The position numbers and the translations under genes are program-made. From contig NZ_JAUCES010000005.1 in assembly GCF_030348825.1 (NCBI RefSeq), positions 1,736,001 to 1,800,000 of the forward strand: a stretch of DNA of 64,000 bases. Direction: 5' to 3'. Shown piece by piece: positions 34,922-42,536 of this stretch (positions within the stretch are counted from its first letter, which is position 1; each line of letters starts with the position of its first letter). The DNA is from Fictibacillus sp. b24 (lineage in GTDB: Bacteria; Bacillota; Bacilli; Bacillales; Fictibacillaceae). The notes beneath the pieces were generated by a model. The model worked only from the letters and a program-made list of their open reading frames with translations, was not told where the DNA came from and did no database searches.

Positions 34922-34955
34922 AAAAGCATGCGGCTAATGAGCTGCATGCTTTTTT
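34922..34955. terminator. Bidirectional hairpin downstream of the LysM-CAP gene
   Basis: AAAAGCATGC ... GCATGCTTTTTT; serves the minus-strand gene ending at 34979. Confidence 0.82.
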
Positions 34956-34978
34956 AGTGGAAGTCGTGCGGAAGATCC

Positions 34979-35755
34979 TTATTTTTTGAATAACTGTACC
35001 CAAGCTCCTTGGTAATAAGCAACTCCAATAGAGTCATAATTAGAGCTTAAAATGTTTTGGCGATGACCAGGACTGTTCATCCAATCCGTCATAACGGCTT
35101 GAGGAGAAGTTTGTCCTTTAGCAATGTTCTCACCAGCAGCTGTGTAATCGATTCCAAAGCTGCGCATCATGGCAAACGGAGATCCGTAAGTTGGTGAATT
35201 ATGATCGAAATAGTTATTTGCGATCATGTCTTTTGCTTTTGCCATAGCAACATTGCTTAATTCAGCATCAAGTGTTAATGGGGCAAGGCCGGCTTTTTGA
35301 CGCTCTTGGTTCACGAGCTGTGAAACTTGAGTAGCAAATGCACCAACTGAAGGTTGAGCTGTAGTAGGTGCTGGAGCTGCAGGTTTTTGTGCAGCAGAAG
35401 CTGGCAGGTCTAAAACTTGTCCAGGATAAAGCCAATTGATTTGCTTAATCTGAGGATTTACCTGTTGTATTGCCCATAAACTAACATTTGACGCCGAAGC
35501 GATTTTATAAAGAGTGTCTCCTGTTTTAACGGTATAAATCTTTGAAGAAGATGGAATGTAAATCGTTTGACCAGGATAGATTGAATAACTAGTAAGTCGG
35601 TTCATCCCTATTAAATGAGAAAGGCTTACATTTTTACTTTGTGAGATCTTCCACAGTGTGTCATTTTGCTGAACCGTATAAGGTGTTGAAGCATAAGCAG
35701 CTGTACCCATCATCAAAAAAGCTGCTAATGATAAAGATAGTATTTTTAAACGCAT
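34979..35755 (-). CDS. Secreted LysM-LysM-CAP (SCP/PR1-like) protein
   Basis: 258 residues from the ATG at 35755 (GGGGGAT upstream); the longer frame from 35794 is rejected. Signal peptide R-L-K-I-L-S-L-S-L-A-A-F-L...A-Y-A (about 1-23). Two LysM domains (Y-T-V-Q-Q-N-D-T-L-W near 27; Y-T-V-K-T-G-D-T-L-Y near 72), an A/P/T linker near 116-133 and a CAP domain near 135-256 with H-N-S-P-T-Y-G, A-G-E-N-I-A-K-G and S-P-G-H-R-Q-N-I-L. Resembles B. subtilis YkwD and SafA-type spore/cell-wall proteins. Cell wall binding through LysM is expected; the CAP activity is unknown. Confidence 0.92.
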   Translation of the reverse strand: MRLKILSLSLAAFLMMGTAAYASTPYTVQQNDTLWKISQSKNVSLSHLIGMNRLTSYSIYPGQTIYIPSSSKIYTVKTGDTLYKIASASNVSLWAIQQVNPQIKQINWLYPGQVLDLPASAAQKPAAPAPTTAQPSVGAFATQVSQLVNQERQKAGLAPLTLDAELSNVAMAKAKDMIANNYFDHNSPTYGSPFAMMRSFGIDYTAAGENIAKGQTSPQAVMTDWMNSPGHRQNILSSNYDSIGVAYYQGAWVQLFKK

Positions 35756-35931
35756 AATATCCCCCAAATATCCAGTTCCCCCAACGACTTTCACTATTTA
35801 AATGTTCACATAATTCTGCACGGTAAACAACTGGGAATCGCAGAAAAATTTTGTAAATAAATGTATCTTGAAGGGTTTTTATGTTGTTTAGAAGAAGTAG
35901 TCTTGAACCAACAATTAGAAAGGGTGATGAT

Positions 35932-36420
35932 ATGAGTCTGCACCAAGCAGCGATGGATGGAAAGATAACAGAAATTGAGGACTTGTTAAAGAAAGGAAAT
36001 GTACAAATAGATGCATTGAATGATGGGTGGTCACCTCTTCATTTGGCCGCGCATTTTGGCCATATTGATATCGTAAGACTGCTTCTTGAACAAGGAGCAG
36101 ATGTTCATGTGAAGTCAGGGAACAACATGGCAAACACCCCGCTTCATGCTGCTGCAGCAAATATGAAGAACCGTCAAGAAATGATCGGTCTATTATTATC
36201 GCATGGAGCGGATATTAACGAACAGCAGAGCGGAGGCTGGACGATCCTTCATCAAGCGGCACAGCACAACGATCCCGAAATGATTTCCTATTTTATTGAA
36301 AGAGGAGCAGACCCTTTTCTTGTTAAAGGTGATGGGAAGACCGCACTTCATTTAGCGGAAGAAGAAGAATCTATTGACGCCGCTTCGCTATTGCGAAACT
36401 ATACTTTTAATAAAATCTAA
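35932..36420 (+). CDS. Ankyrin-repeat protein
   Basis: 162 residues from ATG 35932 (AAAGGGTGATG upstream). Four ankyrin repeats: L-H-Q-A-A-M-D-G-K at the start, G-W-S-P-L-H-L-A-A-H-F-G-H-I-D-I-V near 38-54, N-T-P-L-H-A-A-A-A-N near 75-84, G-W-T-I-L-H-Q-A-A-Q-H-N-D near 107-119, and G-K-T-A-L-H-L-A-E-E at 141. A soluble protein-interaction scaffold; the partner is unknown. No nearby gene suggests one. Followed by a terminator. Confidence 0.9.
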   Translation: MSLHQAAMDGKITEIEDLLKKGNVQIDALNDGWSPLHLAAHFGHIDIVRLLLEQGADVHVKSGNNMANTPLHAAAANMKNRQEMIGLLLSHGADINEQQSGGWTILHQAAQHNDPEMISYFIERGADPFLVKGDGKTALHLAEEEESIDAASLLRNYTFNKI

Positions 36421-36450
36421 AATACAGGATGCGTCCTGTATTTTTCTTTT
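36421..36450 (+). terminator. Terminator after the ankyrin gene
   Basis: AATACAGGA, loop TGCG, TCCTGTATT, T-rich tail; begins at the base after the stop. Confidence 0.87.
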
Positions 36451-36510
36451 TCTCATAATTTGTTATTATAGGAAAGGTAGTTTTTTAAGAAGCATAAGTA
36501 GGTGGAATAT

Positions 36511-37434
36511 ATGGACTTTCAAGTATTGTTATATTATAAATATGTGTCAATAGACGATCCTGAAGAGTTTAAAGAGGAACATCTCGCTCTTTGTAAACAG
36601 ATCGGATTAAAAGGCAGAATTCTTGTCGCCCGCGAAGGAATAAATGGAACTGTTTCAGGAACAGTTGAACAGACAGAGAAGTATATGCAGTTGATGAAGG
36701 AAGATCCCCGTTTTGCAGATACGGTTTTTAAAATAGAGCAAACGAATGATCATGCCTTTAAGAAGATGAAGGTCCGTGTGCGGCCAGAGCTTGTCCATTT
36801 GAGTCTTGAAGATGATGTGAACCCGAATAAGCTTACAGGAAAGCATCTTTCTCCAAAAGAGTGGCTTGAAGCGATGCAGCAAGAAGATGTGGTCATTCTT
36901 GATGCACGAAACACATATGAATATGACCTCGGCCATTTCAAAAATGCGATCAGACCTGACGTGGAAACATTTAGAGAGCTGCCTCAATGGGTACGTGAAA
37001 ACTTTAGTCAGTTTAAAGACAAAAAGGTTCTGACCTATTGCACGGGAGGGATCCGCTGTGAAAAATTCTCAGGATTTTTAGTGAAAGAAGGATTTAAAGA
37101 CGTATCACAGCTTGAAGGTGGAATCATCTCCTACGGGTATGATGAAGAAGCAAAAGGCAAGCTATGGGACGGAAAATGCTATGTCTTTGATGAGCGTATA
37201 TCTGTGCCGGTAAACAGAAGCGGTGAAGAAACCGTCGTGGGAAAGTGTTATCATTGCGGAAATCTCGAAGAACGTTATGTAAAATGCGGCAATCCAGAAT
37301 GCAACGCGCATCTATTGATGTGTGAAGATTGCGAGCATGAACATAAGCGCTCTTGCAGCAAAGATTGCAAAGAACACCCATGGAATCGTTATATAAAAGA
37401 ATGTGAAGCAGAAAGCCAAAGTTCTCCTTTGTAA
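36511..37434 (+). CDS. trhO: tRNA uridine(34) hydroxylase (rhodanese-domain)
   Basis: 307 residues. The UPF0176/TrhO family adds oxygen at wobble U34 to make 5-hydroxyuridine. N-terminal acylphosphatase-like domain ([13 protein letters not shown] near 36-48), central rhodanese domain with the catalytic loop Y-C-T-G-G-I-R-C near 176-183, and a C-terminal cysteine-rich zinc region (C-Y-H-C-G-N, C-G-N-P-E-C, C-E-D-C). The ATG at 36511 follows AGGTGG; a GTG at 36502 lies within that SD. Same family as B. subtilis YbfQ. Confidence 0.92.
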   Translation: MDFQVLLYYKYVSIDDPEEFKEEHLALCKQIGLKGRILVAREGINGTVSGTVEQTEKYMQLMKEDPRFADTVFKIEQTNDHAFKKMKVRVRPELVHLSLEDDVNPNKLTGKHLSPKEWLEAMQQEDVVILDARNTYEYDLGHFKNAIRPDVETFRELPQWVRENFSQFKDKKVLTYCTGGIRCEKFSGFLVKEGFKDVSQLEGGIISYGYDEEAKGKLWDGKCYVFDERISVPVNRSGEETVVGKCYHCGNLEERYVKCGNPECNAHLLMCEDCEHEHKRSCSKDCKEHPWNRYIKECEAESQSSPL

Positions 37435-37450
37435 GGAGGGCTTTTTTTTT
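37423..37450 (+). terminator. Terminator overlapping the trhO stop
   Basis: CTCCTT, loop TGT, AAGGAG, then GGC and nine T. Confidence 0.82.
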
Positions 37451-37516
37451 GGTTAGTAACCTTAAATCTATGGTTAATGCTGTTGCTTATGCTTGAGGGG
37501 TATAAGATGGTTTGGG

Positions 37517-37658
37517 TTTGTCGAGTTACGTCGACTCGCCGATATATGTGCTGAATTCGCCGGATTTAAGCCAAAACTCGCTGGATTAACTCCGAAATTT
37601 CTAGGATTATTTAAAATATTTCTCGAATTCCTTAGTTTTATACCCCCTAAGGTATAAA
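37517..37658. repeat. 21-bp periodic intergenic element C with terminal hairpin
   Basis: TTTGTCGA (37517-37524), then units starting at 37535, 37556, 37577, 37598 and 37619: CTCGCCGATATA, TTCGCCGGATTT, CTCGCTGGATTAA, TTTCTAGGATTA and TTTCTCGAATTCC. Ends with TTTATACC...GGTATAAA (37637-37658). Same unit order and spacing as element A (15564-15702). It lies between the trhO terminator and the PAP2 gene, in a 352-bp gap with no other gene. Confidence 0.9.
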
Positions 37659-37786
37659 GGTAACTTGTTTCTGAAGCTAAGAATTCACTTGCTTTGTTCT
37701 TAGAAAGGTTGAAAAGGACATGTTTCATTGGATTTTATTCCTATTAGTGGATGTTTTAACGTAAAATAATTGGAGGGGGAGTGAAC

Positions 37787-38422
37787 ATGAAAAAAAGTTA
37801 CATAGTCCTGAGTTTGTGTGTGTTGATTTTTGTTAGTTTTGCGTTTTATGAATCCAGTTTAGTAAAATCATTTGATTTAACTGTTAGAAAATTTATTTTA
37901 GGCTTGAGATCGGAATGGTTAAATGAAATTGTAGTAGCCTTCACGCATATAGGAGACGCGAAAGTGCTCGCGGGACTCTGTCTACTAGGCGCGATCGTTC
38001 TTATCATAATGAAACAATGGCGAAACAGCTTTTTGCTGTTTGGAAGTATCGTTGTTTCTTATGGACTTAACTTGCTAGTAAAAAACATGATCGAGCGGGA
38101 GCGTCCGATGGATTTGCGTTTGATGGAGGAAGATGGTTACAGTTTTCCAAGCGGGAACGCCATGGTAGGAATAACGTTTTATTTATTTGCAGCAGTTCTT
38201 ATTTATCAACGATACCAAAAGCGTTGGATCCTTTGGACTGGAGTGCTTCTTCCATTCTTCTTGGGTGTAAGCCGCGTGTATGTAGGAGTCCATTATCCAT
38301 CTGATATATTGGCAGGCTTTGCATTTGGCATATTTCTTGTATTCTGTTTCAGCAAGCTAACTGCTAAACCAATTGAACATCGAGACAGCGTTAACAGAAA
38401 CAACACAAATACCGCTCTATAA
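37787..38422 (+). CDS. PAP2-family membrane phosphatase
   Basis: 211 residues; GGAGGGGG precedes the ATG at 37787 (a GTG at 37781 is part of the spacer). Six membrane segments and the lipid-phosphatase motifs: K-N-M-I-E-R-E-R-P (motif 1, near residues 105-113), Y-S-F-P-S-G-N-A-M (motif 2, PSGN rather than the commoner PSGH, near 124-132) and S-R-V-Y-V-G-V-H-Y-P-S-D (motif 3, near 166-177). Likely dephosphorylates undecaprenyl pyrophosphate or phosphatidylglycerol phosphate. The N for H in motif 2 is unusual but the motif 3 catalytic histidine is present. Confidence 0.88.
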   Translation: MKKSYIVLSLCVLIFVSFAFYESSLVKSFDLTVRKFILGLRSEWLNEIVVAFTHIGDAKVLAGLCLLGAIVLIIMKQWRNSFLLFGSIVVSYGLNLLVKNMIERERPMDLRLMEEDGYSFPSGNAMVGITFYLFAAVLIYQRYQKRWILWTGVLLPFFLGVSRVYVGVHYPSDILAGFAFGIFLVFCFSKLTAKPIEHRDSVNRNNTNTAL

Positions 38423-38423
38423 C

Positions 38424-38453
38424 TTAACAATACTTGTCCTTTTTTGGTATAAT
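38424..38453 (+). promoter_or_regulatory. Sigma-A promoter of the small membrane protein gene
   Basis: TTAACA (38424-38429), 18-bp spacer, TATAAT (38448-38453), just after the PAP2 stop. Confidence 0.65.
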
Positions 38454-38487
38454 AAAATGTAATTGTTTACCGAAAGGGTGCAAAGAG

Positions 38488-38676
38488 ATGCTGCCAATTG
38501 TGTTTCCTGAAAACAAACTTGAGTATATTCCGGCTTTTATAACGCTTGCGATTTTTACGATTTTTGCGTGGAGAACGGTTGTCTTTTTTAAGAAACATTC
38601 TGCAAAAGAGTTAAAGAGAGCACAATTAATAGAAGAAGATTTGTTGAGCAAAGAGCTGAAAAACAAGGACTTATGA
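38488..38676 (+). CDS. Small membrane protein of unknown function
   Basis: 62 residues from ATG 38488 (AAAGGGTG upstream). One transmembrane segment at about residues 12-32 (Y-I-P-A-F-I-T-L-A-I-F-T-I-F-A-W-R) followed by a charged cytoplasmic helix (K-K-H-S-A-K-E-L-K-R-A-Q-L-I-E-E-D-L-L). It has its own promoter and terminator, which supports a real gene. I do not recognise a family. Confidence 0.72.
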   Translation: MLPIVFPENKLEYIPAFITLAIFTIFAWRTVVFFKKHSAKELKRAQLIEEDLLSKELKNKDL

Positions 38677-38696
38677 CGAGTTCTTGTTTTTTTTTT
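38662..38696 (+). terminator. Terminator after the small membrane protein gene
   Basis: AACAAGGACT, loop TATGACG, AGTTCTTGTT, then a long T run; overlaps the end of the gene. Confidence 0.82.
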
Positions 38697-38717
38697 GAAA
38701 AAAATTTATATTTCTAT

Positions 38718-38746
38718 GAATAGGTTTTCAAAATTAACCCATACTA
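38718..38746 (+). promoter_or_regulatory. Forespore (sigma-G/sigma-F type) promoter of the SASP gene
   Basis: GAATA (38718-38722), 17-bp spacer, CATACTA (38740-38746), matching the sigma-G pattern GnATR ... CATnnTA, 60 bases before the SASP start. Confidence 0.6.
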
Positions 38747-38806
38747 CCTTTAACGGAAAACAAAAAAGTTTTTCGTACATATTATCTCCCAAAGGAGGGA
38801 AATCGC

Positions 38807-38995
38807 ATGGCACGTAACAACAGCAACCAAATCGTGGTTCCTGGAGCACAAGGAGCTCTTGACGCAATGAAGCAAGAGATCGCTGCTGAGTTCGGAGTAC
38901 ATCTTGGACCAGACACAACTTCTCGTGCAAACGGATCTGTAGGTGGCGAAATCACTAAGCGTCTTGTAGCACAAGCGCTAGGCGGACTTCGTTAA
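38807..38995 (+). CDS. Alpha/beta-type small acid-soluble spore protein
   Basis: 62 residues. [14 protein letters not shown], then the conserved K-Q-E-I-A-A-E-F-G, which includes the germination protease cleavage region, [21 protein letters not shown] and a C-terminal A-L-G-G. These proteins coat spore DNA in the A-form and protect it from UV. Strong SD AAAGGAGG. A sigma-G-like promoter and a terminator bracket it. Which ssp paralogue it is cannot be decided here. Confidence 0.95.
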   Translation: MARNNSNQIVVPGAQGALDAMKQEIAAEFGVHLGPDTTSRANGSVGGEITKRLVAQALGGLR

Positions 38996-39014
38996 TCAGT
39001 AACCTCCTTGTAAG

Positions 39015-39049
39015 AAAAACCCGGAATTCGTTCCGGGTTTTATTTTTTT
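39015..39049 (+). terminator. Terminator after the SASP gene
   Basis: AAAACCCGGAA, loop TTCG, TTCCGGGTTTT, T-rich tail. Confidence 0.9.
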
Positions 39050-39069
39050 ATAGACAACTCTAACTATAC

Positions 39070-39116
39070 ATGTTACTTTTAAGTCACATGTTAAATATGT
39101 TACCTTTTAGTCACAT
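39070..39116 (+). promoter_or_regulatory. Tandem operator-like repeat upstream of the ArsR-SRPBCC gene
   Basis: ATGTTACTTTTAAGTCACAT (39070-39089) and ATGTTACCTTTTAGTCACAT (39097-39116), 27-bp period; each is an imperfect dyad (TGTTAC / GTCACA). TATAAT follows at 39118-39123. Position fits autoregulation by the ArsR-type domain. Confidence 0.6.
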
Positions 39117-39148
39117 TTATAATTGAAAGTAGGTGAAACATCTAGCCA

Positions 39149-39931
39149 ATGGTTAATGAAGATTTAGTTGAGGTATTTAAAGCATTATCTCATCCTATCC
39201 GCATTGGTATTTTGGATCATTTAAAAAGCCAGCCTTTAACGACGGGTGAACTAAGTGAGAAATATGATGTTTCTAGGTATGCCATCATGAAGCACTTAGG
39301 GGTATTGGTTGACGTAAATCTCGTTCTAGTCCGCCGGAAAGGTAGGCTGCGAGTAAATTACTTGAATGTTATTCCACTTCAAGAGCTGTATAGTAGGTGG
39401 GTTAGTAAATATGAGGCGATGCATGCAAATTCACTCCTTACAATCAAAAAATTAGTAGAAGAAAAGGAAGGAAATAAAATGGAACAAACAAAAGAAATCA
39501 AGATCGACTCATTTCAAATCGAGCAAGATATTGTGTTACATGGAAAGGTAGAAACAGTATTTAAAGCATTAACAGAGGACATAGGCAGCTGGTGGCATTT
39601 TAGAGTAGGAGATAAGGGTGCACAGTTAATTTTCGAACCTCAACTAGGTGGGCGTTTTTATGAAGACTGGGGAAATGGTGAAGGAGCACTTTGGGGGACT
39701 GTTACGTATTTCAAAAGAAACGATGAGATTCGATTGAATGGCTTATTAGGAATGAGTGGCGCCGTTAATAGTTCGTATTCTTACAAACTAATTGAAGACG
39801 GTGATAAGACCATTCTGCAACTTTCTCACCAAGCAGTCGGAATTCTTGAACCACATTGGGAAGAAGCGCATCGTCACGGTTGGAACGAACTGCTGCAAGA
39901 GAATTTGAAAAAATTCATTGAGCAAAAGTAG
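39149..39931 (+). CDS. ArsR-type winged-helix regulator fused to an SRPBCC (AHSA1-like) domain
   Basis: 260 residues. Residues about 3-90 are a winged helix ([32 protein letters not shown] as recognition helix). Residues about 117-260 are a START-like/SRPBCC ligand-binding domain ([31 protein letters not shown]). An internal ATG at 39479 (codon 111) has an SD (AAGGAAGG, 39464-39471), so the SRPBCC domain may also be made alone. Usually ArsR and AHSA1-like proteins are two adjacent genes. Another SRPBCC gene follows after 11 bases. No conserved metal-binding cysteines are visible. Confidence 0.88.
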   Translation: MVNEDLVEVFKALSHPIRIGILDHLKSQPLTTGELSEKYDVSRYAIMKHLGVLVDVNLVLVRRKGRLRVNYLNVIPLQELYSRWVSKYEAMHANSLLTIKKLVEEKEGNKMEQTKEIKIDSFQIEQDIVLHGKVETVFKALTEDIGSWWHFRVGDKGAQLIFEPQLGGRFYEDWGNGEGALWGTVTYFKRNDEIRLNGLLGMSGAVNSSYSYKLIEDGDKTILQLSHQAVGILEPHWEEAHRHGWNELLQENLKKFIEQK

Positions 39932-39942
39932 GAGTCTTAACT

Positions 39943-40383
39943 ATGGTTGATGTAAAAACAGAGATATCCATTAATCGCCCTAAAGATGTAGTAGCTCAAT
40001 ATGCAACTGATCCAGATCATGCACCTGAATGGTACGATAACATCCATACAGTAGAATGGGTCACTGAGAAACCTATGCAATTAGGTTCGAAAATAGCATT
40101 TATCGCCTTTTTCCTTGGAAGAAAATTAGAATATGTCTATGAAATAGTAGAACATGCTCCTGAACAGAAACTAGTGATGAGAACAGCGAACGGGCCTTTT
40201 CCAATGGAGACCACTTATACTTGGAACACGGAAAAGGAAGGGGTAACCCGAATGACGTTGCGCAACAAAGGTGTTCCAACCGGATTTTCAGCATTGGTTA
40301 CTCCCTTTATGTCGTTTATGATGAAGAAAGCAAACAAAAAAGATTTATTAAAGATTAAGCAGATACTCGAACAGAACATATAG
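39943..40383 (+). CDS. SRPBCC family protein
   Basis: 146 residues. START-like fold: [17 protein letters not shown] near 8-24, W-Y-D-N-I near 31-35 and R-M-T-L-R-N-K-G-V near 103-111. Polyketide-cyclase/dehydrase type proteins bind hydrophobic ligands. Eleven bases after the ArsR-SRPBCC fusion, so one operon with two SRPBCC domains. Terminator at 40391. Confidence 0.85.
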   Translation: MVDVKTEISINRPKDVVAQYATDPDHAPEWYDNIHTVEWVTEKPMQLGSKIAFIAFFLGRKLEYVYEIVEHAPEQKLVMRTANGPFPMETTYTWNTEKEGVTRMTLRNKGVPTGFSALVTPFMSFMMKKANKKDLLKIKQILEQNI

Positions 40384-40390
40384 GATGAAA

Positions 40391-40417
40391 GGCTGTGTAG
40401 GTGCACAGTCTTTTTTC
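40391..40417 (+). terminator. Terminator after the SRPBCC operon
   Basis: GGCTGTG, loop TAGGTG, CACAGTC, six T. Confidence 0.82.
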
Positions 40418-40502
40418 TGTAGAATTATAAAAAGTCTTCCAAAAAATCATGTATAATGAAAGCGATACCAAACAAGTTACTCATCCGGGGGAGTGGATTA
40501 GA

Positions 40503-41351
40503 ATGACAGAACAGAAAAAATTAGACAGCAAAGAAACAGAAAAAGGAATTCACACGGATTTTATTAATCAAATGACGTATGGAGAATATCTGAACCTTGA
40601 TAAAATTTTATCCGGTCAGAACAGGCTTTCCGGTCATCACGATGAAATGTTGTTTATCATTATCCACCAAGTTTCTGAATTATGGATGAAACTTATTCTG
40701 CACGAAACACGATCAGCAATTTCTTCTATCGAAAGCGGGAACCTTCATTCTGCTTTTAAAATGCTCGCACGTGTTTCAAAGATTCAATCTCAGATCATCG
40801 AATCGTGGGATGTACTCTCAACGTTAACACCAGCAGAATACATGGAGTTCCGTGATAAGCTTGGACAAGCATCAGGCTTTCAATCCTATCAATATCGAAT
40901 GATTGAATTTGCTCTTGGATATAAAACTCCACATATCTTGGAGATCTATAAAAAAGATGCAGACCTTCACGAACAACTAACAGCAGCTCTTCATACACCA
41001 AGTTTGTATGATGTATCAATCCAGGCGTTAGCAAAAGCAGGTCTTCACATTGATGAAGAAGTTCTTAACCGCGATGTTACAAAACGCTACGAGTATAACA
41101 GCTCAGTAGAAGCAGCATGGCTTGAAGTGTACCGAAACGTAGAGAAGTATTGGGATCTTTATGAATTGGCAGAAAAGCTCGTAGATATTGAAGACTGGCT
41201 GCAGCAGTGGCGATTCCGCCACATGAAAACCGTAGAACGCATCATCGGCTTTAAAGTGGGAACAGGTGGATCATCAGGCGTGAACTATTTAAAGAAAGTA
41301 TTAGATCAACGTTTCTTTCCAGAGCTTTGGGATCTGCGTACAAGTATATAA
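40503..41351 (+). CDS. kynA: Tryptophan 2,3-dioxygenase
   Basis: 282 residues from ATG 40503 (GGGGGAG upstream). Heme dioxygenase that opens the indole ring of tryptophan to N-formylkynurenine. Visible: [25 protein letters not shown] near 55-69, [13 protein letters not shown] near 120-132, [14 protein letters not shown] near 238-251 containing the proximal heme histidine, and [11 protein letters not shown]. kynB and kynU, which form kynABU in many Bacillus, are not next to it. Confidence 0.95.
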   Translation: MTEQKKLDSKETEKGIHTDFINQMTYGEYLNLDKILSGQNRLSGHHDEMLFIIIHQVSELWMKLILHETRSAISSIESGNLHSAFKMLARVSKIQSQIIESWDVLSTLTPAEYMEFRDKLGQASGFQSYQYRMIEFALGYKTPHILEIYKKDADLHEQLTAALHTPSLYDVSIQALAKAGLHIDEEVLNRDVTKRYEYNSSVEAAWLEVYRNVEKYWDLYELAEKLVDIEDWLQQWRFRHMKTVERIIGFKVGTGGSSGVNYLKKVLDQRFFPELWDLRTSI

Positions 41352-41358
41352 TTTTTAG

Positions 41359-41386
41359 AGGATGGCTCTTAGTGGCTGTCCTTTTT
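41359..41386 (+). terminator. Terminator after kynA
   Basis: AGGATGGC, loop TCTTAGTG, GCTGTCCT (two wobble pairs), five T. Confidence 0.78.
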
Positions 41387-41443
41387 GTTTAAATAAAATA
41401 AGAAACCGGCTTAATACTAATGAAAGGATAAGGAGTTGAAAGT

Positions 41444-42247
41444 ATGCCGGAACTGCCAGAGATGGAGACGTATCGAGAATTTTTGAGTCACAATATCTTA
41501 CATAAGCCAATAACGAACGTAGAGATTAATAGAGAAAAATCGATCAACCAATCAGCTCAAAGCTTTACTGATGCCATTCTAGGGAAGAACATCACCTCTA
41601 TAAAAAGAAGAGCGAAACACTTAATCTTCGAGTTAAGCTCAGGAAATTATCTGCTGCTTCATCTTATGCTTGGTGGTTTGATGTTTCTTGGGAACACAAA
41701 CAATAGCCCTGATCGAACGAAACAAATCCTTCTTTCTTTTGGAGAATTGCAGCTCAATTTTATAGGATTGCGATTAGGTTATCTACATTTATTAAGTAAG
41801 GAAGAATTGGACGAGAAACTTCAAGACCTAGGCCCAGAACCATTACAGTTAAATATAAATGACTTTGAAAAACGCATACAAACTAAAAGAGGATCATTAA
41901 AACCTTTATTGGTAGATCAAAAGTTCATTGCAGGAATTGGAAACTGTTATTCGGACGAAATTTGTTTTCAGGCAAAACTAGGTCCGTTTCGAAAAGCAAG
42001 CGACCTGTCAGTAACAGAAATCAAACAGTTATTTGAATCTATGGAACCGGTTCTTACAAGAGCTATTAAATACGGTGGTTATATGGATTTTCCAATGTAT
42101 GAAGGAGACATAAAGACAGGAGGTTATAACAACAACACACTCGTATATGAAAGGGAAGGTGAAACGTGTAATCGCTGTGGTGCTGAGATCAAAAGAGCAG
42201 AAAGTACTACGCACAAATCCTTTCATTGCCCAAATTGCCAAACATAA
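41444..42247 (+). CDS. Fpg/Nei-family DNA glycosylase paralogue
   Basis: 267 residues. N-terminal catalytic P-E-L-P-E-M-E-T-Y (P2, E3), K58 in S-I-K-R-R-A-K-H-L, the H2TH region (D-Q-K-F-I-A-G-I-G-N-C-Y-S-D-E-I near 163-178) and a C-terminal zinc finger C-x2-C-x16-C-x2-C. Removes oxidised bases with AP lyase activity. This is not the usual mutM locus (polA-mutM-coaE), so it is probably a second family member. In the zinc-finger loop the arginine expected five residues before the third cysteine is replaced by histidine (T-H-K-S-F-H-C), which may alter specificity. Confidence 0.9.
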   Translation: MPELPEMETYREFLSHNILHKPITNVEINREKSINQSAQSFTDAILGKNITSIKRRAKHLIFELSSGNYLLLHLMLGGLMFLGNTNNSPDRTKQILLSFGELQLNFIGLRLGYLHLLSKEELDEKLQDLGPEPLQLNINDFEKRIQTKRGSLKPLLVDQKFIAGIGNCYSDEICFQAKLGPFRKASDLSVTEIKQLFESMEPVLTRAIKYGGYMDFPMYEGDIKTGGYNNNTLVYEREGETCNRCGAEIKRAESTTHKSFHCPNCQT

Positions 42248-42256
42248 AGAAATCTT

Positions 42257-42286
42257 AGACAGCATTCACAGAGGCTGTCTTTTTTG
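42257..42286 (+). terminator. Terminator after the Fpg-like gene
   Basis: AGACAGC, loop, GCTGTCT, T-run. Confidence 0.85.
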
Positions 42287-42361
42287 CAGGTCACCTTTTT
42301 GTTCTTGCTTTTAAAGATACCTATTAATTAAATCATGTCGAGAGTTGTAAGTTTTCTACTA

Positions 42362-42382
42362 TTTCATTACGAACAAATATTC
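42362..42382 (+). repeat. Left copy of a 21-bp direct repeat flanking the glycosyltransferase islet
   Basis: TTTCATTACG followed by AACAAATATTC; exact match to 44582-44602. The flanking bases differ (ACTA...TATTG versus CCTG...GTTAA), so the identity is limited to 21 bp. Confidence 0.85.
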
Positions 42383-42536
42383 TATTGCTGACAGAAAAGT
42401 TAGGTTTAAGAAGTGTAAGCTAACTTGTGTATTTTGGTATTCAGTCTTCGTTAATTACTTGATATAAGCCATGCATGTCTCTCATACCTTATAGTAATAG
42501 TCAAAATTGGATATTTCGTGTGAGGAGGGCTCTAAA

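Noticed and set aside
37474-37728. Minus-strand 84-residue frame over element C with heptad-like N-P-A-S-F-G repeats
   Set aside because: The heptad look follows from the 21-bp (7-codon) period. The equivalent frame in element A hits a stop and lacks a start or SD.
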